Origin: Euryarchaeota archaeon UBA39
GTDB lineage: Archaea; Thermoplasmatota; Poseidoniia; Poseidoniales; Thalassarchaeaceae
Direction: 5' to 3'
DNA: 34,781 bases
NCBI GenBank assembly: GCA_002503045.1
Contig: DAQW01000040.1
Span: 1-34,781, forward strand
The stretch's first letter is position 1. Each line of letters begins with the position of its first letter. The notes under the pieces were generated by a model. That model had not been told where the DNA came from. It worked only from the letters and a program-made list of their open reading frames with translations, and did no database searches. Position numbers and translations under genes: made by a program. Positions 7,179 through 13,887 of this stretch are shown here, piece after piece.

Positions 7179-8420
7179 ATGGAGTTCGACGTGTTCCTCT
7201 CCATCAGTCAGACACCTGACTCTTCAGGGCATATGCCAGATGAACAAACCATGTTGCGAAATTACTTCAATCAAGTAGAAGCAGCAGACGAGTTAGGTTA
7301 TGGGATTGCATGGATTGCACAGGCCCATCTTTCTACAGAAACTCAAAAGACAAATAATAGTCCAGTTGTACCTCATTTCCCTGGCGAGATTGGACTTTGT
7401 ACCGATTTCTTTCAACTAGCAGGTGCGACTTTTGCGAAAACAAATAATATTGAAATTGGCAGTGCTGTTTTGAGTATTTTAGCTAATGGTGGACCAATTA
7501 CTACGGCTGAAAGAATTGGTAATTTATGCCAACTTTTAGGGTTACAGGACGGGGAACGAAAAGTGCATATTGGATTTAGTGCAGGAAGATTTGAATTCAT
7601 GGCTAGACCCTATGGAATCGTGCCTAGAAATTCTGTAGAACATGCTGCGTGGCCAGTTTTACGAAGTAGGATTTTTAGAGAAGCTACTGAAATACTATTA
7701 CGTCTACTCCGAGGAGATTCTATTTCTTCAGACGACATTGAAGCAACTATACTTTCCAAAGACGATTTCAGAACAGAAGAAGACTGGAAAAATGTACAAC
7801 ATGCTGCAAAAAATGAATACAATTTGCCTACTATTCCTGACAAAGTAACAATTGCAAGAAGATATGCATTTGAAAATTTGAAAATCATCCCTCAACATTG
7901 GCCTCGTGAAAGATTAAATCTAATTTTAGGATCACATGACGCAGATACACAGATTTTTGCAAATCAATACATGCCAGTACAGGTGTTTAATCTAAGTATT
8001 ACTCCACCCGAAATTATTGATGCCACACATGAAAGAATGGCTGAAAACTATCACCCTGATGGTGGGCCATGGGAACGAAGAATGATGCCTCGTACACTCA
8101 TGGTTTTTCTAAATGAAGAAGAAGGATTGAGTCCAGAACAACAATCAGATGCTGCAAAAAGGGAGGCACGGGATGCTCTGCAATCTTATTGGTCAGCACT
8201 TGATGGAACTATTGACCCAGAAAAAGTAAATCGGGCTACAGATAATGCAGTAATTGGGAATGCTGAAGAAGTCGCAAATCAGATTTTAGAAAGATTCGAT
8301 GCTGACGATCGAATCATGTGTTGGTTTGATTTCTTCAATCACGATTCTGAAAGAGTGATTAGGAACATGACCGCATTCATGGAGAAAGTAAAACCTAGAA
8401 TTGAGGAGAAACTAGCATGA
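7179..8420 (+). CDS. Luciferase-like (LLM) flavin-dependent monooxygenase
   Basis: The 413-aa product has the (beta/alpha)8 layout of the bacterial luciferase-like family. It opens with FDVFLSIS and ExADELGYGIAWIAQAHLS, then ITTAERIG and a flavin-site segment HIGFSAGRFEF. Family members use FMNH2 or F420H2 supplied by a separate reductase to oxygenate aldehydes, ketones, pyrimidines (RutA) or pyridinium rings (TgnB). No reductase gene is adjacent. Its stop overlaps the start of the asparaginase-like gene (ATGA at 8417-8420), so it belongs to the same operon. In context it is a candidate for the first hydroxylation or ring-opening step of the catabolic locus. The substrate is unknown. Confidence 0.8.
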   Translation: MEFDVFLSISQTPDSSGHMPDEQTMLRNYFNQVEAADELGYGIAWIAQAHLSTETQKTNNSPVVPHFPGEIGLCTDFFQLAGATFAKTNNIEIGSAVLSILANGGPITTAERIGNLCQLLGLQDGERKVHIGFSAGRFEFMARPYGIVPRNSVEHAAWPVLRSRIFREATEILLRLLRGDSISSDDIEATILSKDDFRTEEDWKNVQHAAKNEYNLPTIPDKVTIARRYAFENLKIIPQHWPRERLNLILGSHDADTQIFANQYMPVQVFNLSITPPEIIDATHERMAENYHPDGGPWERRMMPRTLMVFLNEEEGLSPEQQSDAAKREARDALQSYWSALDGTIDPEKVNRATDNAVIGNAEEVANQILERFDADDRIMCWFDFFNHDSERVIRNMTAFMEKVKPRIEEKLA

Positions 8421-9574
8421 CAAATCAAAAACGACCTTCTTCGGTGTCCCCAGGTCGCCCGGGATCAGGAGTTTACCCTTCAAATCCTCTAGGAGAAAGC
8501 CATGAAGGCATTCCTACAGGAAGAGATGTAGAATGGGAGCCTTTGGTCGATTTTAGACGATTGGATATTTCAGAAAATACTATCCATGGAGCTGTTTCTT
8601 GGGTACATGGAAATGAAGTAATTCATTCATTCGGAGGAAATGTATTGGTTTACGGAAGGTCGATGATGAAGCCACTAATGATGAAGCCATTTGTAGAAGT
8701 TCTTGATGACATGGATTGGTCTCAGAAAGCGATTTCTTGTTCATCGCACAACGGCGATACTGAACATGTCGCTACAGCTCAATCTCTTCTTTCTGAATCA
8801 GAATGGGGGTTAATGCAATGCCCATTAGACGTGCCACTTATTCAATTTGGGAGACAAGTTAGACGTCCAAGAAGATGGTTTCACACCTGCTCAGGAGAGC
8901 ATGCGGCTGTACTCAAGGGAATGCGGAAAATGGGTATGAATAGGGCAGGATATACATTGCCAAGTTCCCCATGGTTTCCAATCTATCTAGATGTTCTTCG
9001 AGACTATATGGGCAATCCAGACTGGGAACCTCTTAGAGTAGCAAAGGATGGTTGTGGTTTCCCTACAGTCTCGAATACTGTGGACGAGTTAGCGATTATA
9101 TTTTCTCAACTTGCTCATCGAAGAAACGAGGACTGGATTTGGGAGGCAATGAATCGGCATCCTGATCTTGTTGGCGGATTCAATCGACTTGACTCCACCA
9201 TTATCAAAGCAGGTGAAGGACGAGTACTTGCTAAAGAAGGAGCTGATGGTTTATTGGGGATTTCTATTGAGCATGACGATTGGCCTAAAGGACTTGGTAT
9301 TGTAATCAAAATTGCGCATGGATGGAATAGTCAAGCAACATGGTATGTTGCTCGTGCAGTTCTAGGAGTTTTGGGAATTCAACTAAGAAACCCATATCCA
9401 CTACATCGCCAGAAGGCTTTCATAGTTCCAGGAATAGTTCCTGAAACCTATCTTAAACAACTTGAAACTGTAGTCACATGGGATGAATGGGACCCAGATC
9501 AAGATCGATTTCAAATTTTAGAAAATAGAGAAAATAAGCCGAAAAACCCACATGGAAATGAAGGTAGGATGTGA
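8417..9574 (+). CDS. Asparaginase-II-family hydrolase (PF06089-type) with an altered metal-site residue
   Basis: The 385-aa product matches the L-asparaginase II family typified by Rhizobium etli ReAV. It carries the Ser-x-x-Lys nucleophile motif S82-M-M-K85, SSHNG at 109-113, a CSGxH motif at 168-172, DGCG at 211-214, RHPDLVGG and KEGADG (K253). The CSGKH lysine, a zinc ligand in ReAV as I recall it, is a Glu here (E171). There is a ~35-residue Pro/Gly-rich N-terminal extension. It overlaps the flavin monooxygenase gene by 4 nt and the dehydrogenase gene by ~23 nt. In this setting it may hydrolyse an amide or enamide formed in the pathway rather than free asparagine; that is an inference. 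Confidence 0.8.
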   Translation: MTNQKRPSSVSPGRPGSGVYPSNPLGESHEGIPTGRDVEWEPLVDFRRLDISENTIHGAVSWVHGNEVIHSFGGNVLVYGRSMMKPLMMKPFVEVLDDMDWSQKAISCSSHNGDTEHVATAQSLLSESEWGLMQCPLDVPLIQFGRQVRRPRRWFHTCSGEHAAVLKGMRKMGMNRAGYTLPSSPWFPIYLDVLRDYMGNPDWEPLRVAKDGCGFPTVSNTVDELAIIFSQLAHRRNEDWIWEAMNRHPDLVGGFNRLDSTIIKAGEGRVLAKEGADGLLGISIEHDDWPKGLGIVIKIAHGWNSQATWYVARAVLGVLGIQLRNPYPLHRQKAFIVPGIVPETYLKQLETVVTWDEWDPDQDRFQILENRENKPKNPHGNEGRM

Positions 9575-11021
9575 TCAATTGATTGATATTCTAAACCATA
9601 TTGGGGGGAAAGAAGTTCAAGGCATTGATGAGAATTGGATTTTAAACTATGCGCCATCAACTGGAAAAGTAATTTCTCGAATACCAAAATCAAGTTATCA
9701 AGACGTTGAAAATGCAGTAAAAGCAGCTAAAAATGCAAGTGAAGGATGGGCTAAACTTTCCAAAGATGAACGTGCAGATTGGTTGGATAAGATTGCAGAT
9801 TGTTTGGAAAGTCGTTTTGATGAAATTGCATCATTGGAATCATTAGACACTGGGAAACCTATACGGATATCTAGAGCAGTAGATGCCACCAGATCGGTTA
9901 CTAACTTCAGATTCTACGCACAACAAATTAGAGAATTGAAAATAGAACATTTTAGAATGGAAAATGCAACTAATCATGTTATCAAACGTCCAGTTGGAGT
10001 AGGCGCCCTAATCACTCCATGGAATCTACCTCTCTACTTGCTTTCGTGGAAGGTGGCTCCCGCTATTGGAATGGGGAATACCGTAATCTGCAAACCTAGT
10101 GAATTAACTCCAATGACTGCAAATTTATTGATGCAAGTAATCAAAGATGCAGGTCTACCAGATGGCGTTGTTAATCTTATTCATGGTACTGGGATTGAAG
10201 CTGGATCTCCGCTTGTATCTCATCCAGATGTGCGATTTGTTTCTTTCACAGGAGGTACTGAAACTGGTTCAGTCGTAGGTCGAGATGCTGCTGCTTCTTT
10301 CAAGAAAATTAGTCTTGAATTAGGAGGGAAAAATGCGACTATCGTTCTAGATGATTGTGATATTGACCGACACATAGATTCAATTGTTAGAGCATCATTC
10401 CTAAATCAGGGACAAGTTTGCCTTTGTGGAAGTCGAATACTAATTCAAGAGGCGATTTATGAGATTTTCAAAACTAAATTTGTGGATTCTGTGAATCGTC
10501 TAAAAATCGGAGACCCGTCCGATGAAAATACTGATTTAGGATCTTTAATCAGCCCTCAGCATCTAGAAAAAGTGACATCTTATGTGAATTTAGCAATCGA
10601 AGAGGGAGGGACAATTCTTACTGGAGGGATTTCTCCAGAGATAGGTGCTGAATTCGAAGGTGGAAACTGGATTACTCCTACTGTAGTTGATGGACTTTCA
10701 CCTGATTCAAGATGTTCAACAGAAGAGATTTTTGGGCCGTTGGTTACTCTTCATCCATTCAAAAATGATGAAGACGCAATTAGGATTTCCAATGGAACAA
10801 GATATGGATTAGCTGGAAGTATTTGGACCAATGATTCTTCACGTGGAGAAAATATTGCAAAACAAATGGATACAGGAATGGTATGGATAAATACTTGGCT
10901 GCACAGAGATCTCAGAGTTCCATTCGGCGGAGTTAAAGACAGTGGATTGGGTAGAGAAGGTGGAAAATGGAGTTTAGGATTTTATTCTGAAGCCACCAAT
11001 ATATGTATCATGGATGAATGA
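9552..11021 (+). CDS. amnC: 2-aminomuconate / 2-hydroxymuconate semialdehyde dehydrogenase (ALDH8-like)
   Basis: A full-length NAD-dependent aldehyde dehydrogenase (489 aa). The Asn of TPWNLP is N158, FTGGTETG is the nucleotide loop, E256 of LELGG is the general base, and C290 of GQVC is the nucleophile. The C-terminal HRDLRVPFGG is typical of the aminomuconate/hydroxymuconate semialdehyde branch. R108 and R452 have the same spacing from the catalytic Cys as the two substrate-carboxylate arginines reported for the Pseudomonas aminomuconate semialdehyde dehydrogenase (R120, R464, C302 from memory). It would oxidise 2-aminomuconate 6-semialdehyde to 2-aminomuconate. It is encoded just before the dioxygenase and deaminase genes, separated by one opposite-strand gene. 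The ATG used overlaps the previous gene; starts a few codons later are possible. Confidence 0.8.
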   Translation: MEMKVGCDQLIDILNHIGGKEVQGIDENWILNYAPSTGKVISRIPKSSYQDVENAVKAAKNASEGWAKLSKDERADWLDKIADCLESRFDEIASLESLDTGKPIRISRAVDATRSVTNFRFYAQQIRELKIEHFRMENATNHVIKRPVGVGALITPWNLPLYLLSWKVAPAIGMGNTVICKPSELTPMTANLLMQVIKDAGLPDGVVNLIHGTGIEAGSPLVSHPDVRFVSFTGGTETGSVVGRDAAASFKKISLELGGKNATIVLDDCDIDRHIDSIVRASFLNQGQVCLCGSRILIQEAIYEIFKTKFVDSVNRLKIGDPSDENTDLGSLISPQHLEKVTSYVNLAIEEGGTILTGGISPEIGAEFEGGNWITPTVVDGLSPDSRCSTEEIFGPLVTLHPFKNDEDAIRISNGTRYGLAGSIWTNDSSRGENIAKQMDTGMVWINTWLHRDLRVPFGGVKDSGLGREGGKWSLGFYSEATNICIMDE

Positions 11022-11022
11022 A

Positions 11023-11526
11023 TTATTCCTCTTCATCTTCTGGTAGGTGACCAATCATCCAATGTAATGAAGGGAATAAAATTGAAAATAGAGCAATAGT
11101 AATCAAAAATGACGATCCCAACACTTCTACACCTATTTTTCCAATTACTAAGCCAGTACAAGACCCCATGCCCGCCCAAATTCCAATCCTAAATGGAGGG
11201 TAAGATGATCGCCAAATGCTGACACATTGAATTATCCAAAGAAACCCGACAATTGTAGGCCAAAGTAATGCAACAAGCCCGATAGGCCAATACCCCAAAT
11301 GAAGCCCGACAATACCTCCAATTATTCTCTCTACTCCTCTGCCCTTTCGATCACTATGTATTAGTGGTAAAATACCCATTAATGGAGTAAGCAAAAGAAG
11401 TGTAAATACTGGTTTCTTTAGCCCATATGGAGTTGTAAAATCAATGAGCATAATCAAGGAAGAGATTGACATTGAAATGATAAATGGACCGAAAGCAAGG
11501 CCCATTGGCATACGCTCCCATCTCAT
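11023..11526 (-). CDS. Small multi-pass membrane protein, unknown
   Basis: I do not recognise this 167-aa protein. It has about five hydrophobic helices: MGLAFGPFIISMSISSLIML, PVFTLLLLTPLMGILPL, the RIIGGIVGLHLGYWP/VALLWPTIVGFL pair, GMGSCTGLVIGKIG, and FLITIALFSILF. A short acidic C-terminus reads PEDEEE. There are no catalytic motifs or Cys/His clusters. It sits on the opposite strand between the two halves of the catabolic block. Its stop codon is 1 nt from the dehydrogenase stop, and its start faces the dioxygenase genes across an ~90-nt divergent gap. A second in-frame ATG five codons later is an alternative start. Confidence 0.6.
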   Translation of the reverse strand: MRWERMPMGLAFGPFIISMSISSLIMLIDFTTPYGLKKPVFTLLLLTPLMGILPLIHSDRKGRGVERIIGGIVGLHLGYWPIGLVALLWPTIVGFLWIIQCVSIWRSSYPPFRIGIWAGMGSCTGLVIGKIGVEVLGSSFLITIALFSILFPSLHWMIGHLPEDEEE

Positions 11527-11617
11527 AACCTACGGTTAACATCTCAAGTCTTCAATCCTGCCGATTCTAGTATCATTCAAACAGTGTATTGATGTGCTTG
11601 AAATCAATCCGACTAAT

Positions 11618-12520
11618 ATGACCGGTGAAATTGTATTAGGTGCTCTCGCTCCCCACCCGCCCCATTTGGTGTATGCAGAGAACCCTGAACAAAACGAAGC
11701 ATATGCCGAAGGAGGATGGGAAACTTTGCGCTGGGGGTATCAACGACTAGCGAGGAAATTGAAAACTATCGACTACGATGCAATGGTTGTATTTACTCCT
11801 CATTGGCAAACCTACATTGGCACTCATTTTCTTGGACTACCTCATTTCAAATCAAAATCAGTCGACCCCGTTTTTCCGAATTTATTTCGATTTAATTACG
11901 ACTTAACTGTTGACGTAGATCTCGCTGAAGCAATGCATGACGAAGCAGCCGCCTCTGGAATAATCACTAAAATGATGAGAAACCCAGATTTCCGAGTAGA
12001 TTATGGTACAATTGTAAGTTGTCACTTGCTCAATCCTAGTTGGGATAAACCAATTGTTACAATATCAAGTAACAGGAACACGCACTATTACTCTGCAGAA
12101 GTAATGAATGAACAATCCGCAGCATTGGGAAACGCATGTAGAAAGGCAATCGAAGAGAGTGGGAAGAAGGTAGTCTTAGTCAGTAGCCATAGTCTATCTC
12201 ATCGACATTTCACAACTGAAGCACCATTACCAGAAGACATGAGTAGAGAGCATATTTACAATCATAGCAACTACGTTTGGGACATGAAACTTATCGAGAT
12301 GATGAGAGAGGGAAAGATGAAACAAGTTGTAGATATACTGCCCGAATACACTGAGCAAACAATAGCTGAGACTGATGCGGGAGCGTTTACTTGGATGATG
12401 TCGGCACTAGGATTCCCAGAATACCCAGCAGAGATTTACGGATACCAATCTGTAATTGGAACTGGTAATTTAGTTGCATCATGGGACCCCAATGAACAAA
12501 CAAGAGAATTGGTATTGTAG
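11618..12520 (+). CDS. amnB: Class III extradiol (LigB-fold) dioxygenase, catalytic subunit; 2-aminophenol 1,6-dioxygenase beta-like
   Basis: A LigB-family ring-cleaving dioxygenase of 300 aa that would use Fe(II) and O2 to open 2-aminophenol between C1 and C6. With the ATG at 11618, H13 (LAPHPPHL), H62 (FTPHWQ) and E251 (AETDAGAF) occupy the positions of the Fe ligands of Comamonas AmnB, and Y129 and H195 (SHSLSHRHF) those of its substrate/acid-base residues (published numbering from memory). That agreement is also why this start is preferred over an in-frame GTG at 11594. The next gene encodes a LigB paralog without the ligands, matching the alpha/beta heterodimer of aminophenol dioxygenase. 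Another ortho-aminophenol-type substrate, or a catechol, cannot be excluded. Confidence 0.85.
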   Translation: MTGEIVLGALAPHPPHLVYAENPEQNEAYAEGGWETLRWGYQRLARKLKTIDYDAMVVFTPHWQTYIGTHFLGLPHFKSKSVDPVFPNLFRFNYDLTVDVDLAEAMHDEAAASGIITKMMRNPDFRVDYGTIVSCHLLNPSWDKPIVTISSNRNTHYYSAEVMNEQSAALGNACRKAIEESGKKVVLVSSHSLSHRHFTTEAPLPEDMSREHIYNHSNYVWDMKLIEMMREGKMKQVVDILPEYTEQTIAETDAGAFTWMMSALGFPEYPAEIYGYQSVIGTGNLVASWDPNEQTRELVL

Positions 12521-12528
12521 GTGAGATT

Positions 12529-13455
12529 ATGAAAGATGATAACCCTATATTATTCGGCATTTATTGCCCCCCACATCCACATCCACTTCTATGTCCAGAA
12601 GCAAACAATGGATATGGGAACTTAAGAAAGGCATTCGAAGATTGTGCAAAAAAAATTGAAGACAGTGGCGCTGATTTAATTCTAGTTTATTCTACTACTT
12701 GGCCTAGTGTAGTAGGGCACCAAATACAAGCTTTAGAAAAACCAGTATGGACTCACGTAGATGATGACTTCCATTATCTTGGAAGTATGCCGTATGAATT
12801 CACAATAGATGTTGACTTTGCCAACTCAATGAAGGATGCAGCAGAAGCAAGGGGATTGTATGCCAGAACAGTTGCATACGACGGATTTCCGATTGATACT
12901 GGTTCAGTAGTTGCACTTCAATTACTCAATCCAGAAAATAGAATCCCGGCAGTAATTCTTTCTAGCAACATGTATGCAAATAGATCAGAGACAATTGTGC
13001 TTGGGAAATCTGCCCGCGATACCTTGAAATCTCAAGGTAAAAAGGCAGTCGTAGTTGTTGTTTCTAGCCTATCAAATCGAATGTTTACTGAACATATTGA
13101 TCCAGTTGATGACAGGATACACTCCCAGAAAGATGATGATTGGAATCGGAAGATTTTGGAATTCTTTGGAGATGGTAGACTGGAGGATTTGAGCCAATTA
13201 AGTCGAGATATCCATGGCCAAATTCGTGTTCAAAAAGTAGTTGCTTACAAACCGGCTTGGTTTATGGCATCTACCATGGGCCAACACAATAATTACGATG
13301 GTGAAGTCTTAGCATACGAAGCACTACATGGTAGTGGAGGAGCAGTAATTACACTGACACCATCTGGAGGCTCAATAGGCGACAAAGAATTCGATGAAGA
13401 TGATGTAGAGTATTACCAAGGTGATCGAAATGTTCTGGACAAGGGGATGCTATAA
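12529..13455 (+). CDS. amnA: LigB-fold dioxygenase, non-catalytic subunit; 2-aminophenol 1,6-dioxygenase alpha-like
   Basis: The 308-aa paralog of the preceding gene keeps the fold markers (YCPPHPHPLL, SSNMYANRSE, VVSSLSNRMF). It has lost the metal site. The second His is replaced (STTWPS in place of the TPHW motif), the acid-base His is Asn (LSNR instead of LSHR), and the Glu of AETDAG is absent (VAYKPAW). A degenerate partner paired with an active LigB subunit is the hallmark of heterodimeric aminophenol dioxygenases; the alpha subunit supports the active one structurally. An AGGTGAGA ribosome site lies just before the ATG, 8 nt after the beta gene, and its stop overlaps the next start (TAATG). 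Confidence 0.85.
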   Translation: MKDDNPILFGIYCPPHPHPLLCPEANNGYGNLRKAFEDCAKKIEDSGADLILVYSTTWPSVVGHQIQALEKPVWTHVDDDFHYLGSMPYEFTIDVDFANSMKDAAEARGLYARTVAYDGFPIDTGSVVALQLLNPENRIPAVILSSNMYANRSETIVLGKSARDTLKSQGKKAVVVVVSSLSNRMFTEHIDPVDDRIHSQKDDDWNRKILEFFGDGRLEDLSQLSRDIHGQIRVQKVVAYKPAWFMASTMGQHNNYDGEVLAYEALHGSGGAVITLTPSGGSIGDKEFDEDDVEYYQGDRNVLDKGML

Positions 13456-13883
13456 TGGGTTCAGATAAAGAAATAATTATGTCTGAAAATGCACCATCTG
13501 CAGTTGGAGCATACCCTCATGCTCGCCGAGTAGGAGACTTTGTTTTCCTTAGTGGAGTTGGACCTAGACAACCGATTACTAATGATATCCCCGGAGGACC
13601 AATTAAAGATAAAGACGGAAATCCATTAGATTACGATATTAAAGCACAAACTGAAGCTTGTATCTTGAATATTGAAGCGATTCTAAAATCTAGTGGCGCG
13701 GAATTAGAAGATATTGTAGATATTACATCTTTTCTAGTAGATATGGACAGAGATTTTGAAGGCTATAACGAAGTTTATGGGAAATTCTTTACCAATATAC
13801 AAGCCACTAGAACTACTCTCGCAATAACAGCGCTTCCTACGCCTATTGCTGTTGAAATGAAGGTTATTGCTAATTTGGGGTGA
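13455..13883 (+). CDS. amnD: RidA-family 2-aminomuconate deaminase
   Basis: A 142-aa YjgF/YER057c/RidA-family protein, the same length as known 2-aminomuconate deaminases. It shares their distinctive N-terminal segment VGAYPHARRVGDFVFLSGVG, a GNPLDYDI segment and the C-terminal ALPTPIAVEMKVIA. The conserved imine/enamine-binding Arg is R119 (ATRTTL) and the partner Glu is E134. It would hydrolyse 2-aminomuconate to 4-oxalocrotonate plus ammonia, the step after the semialdehyde dehydrogenase. It is coupled to the dioxygenase alpha gene by a 1-nt TAATG overlap. A generic RidA imine deaminase is the alternative, but the segment pattern and the neighbours favour the specific role. Confidence 0.85.
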   Translation: MGSDKEIIMSENAPSAVGAYPHARRVGDFVFLSGVGPRQPITNDIPGGPIKDKDGNPLDYDIKAQTEACILNIEAILKSSGAELEDIVDITSFLVDMDRDFEGYNEVYGKFFTNIQATRTTLAITALPTPIAVEMKVIANLG

Positions 13884-13884
13884 T
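13879..13884 (+). promoter_or_regulatory. Shine-Dalgarno site favouring a TTG start for the permease
   Basis: GGTGAT, complementary to the archaeal 16S 3' end, spans the deaminase stop codon and lies 3 nt before an in-frame TTG at 13888. The in-frame ATG at 13867 lies inside the deaminase gene with no ribosome site, and the next ATG is at 13939. Confidence 0.45.
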
Positions 13885-13887
13885 TTC

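Noticed and set aside
11594..11617. GTG start for the catalytic LigB subunit
   Set aside because: A start at 11618 places all five active-site residues at the numbers known for AmnB. A weak AT-rich stretch near 11569 keeps the GTG as a minor alternative.
7179..13883. A Rut-type pyrimidine degradation operon (LLM enzyme plus RidA)
   Set aside because: The RidA matches 2-aminomuconate deaminase more than RutC, and the LigB pair and ALDH have no place in the Rut pathway. RutB, RutD and RutF are absent.
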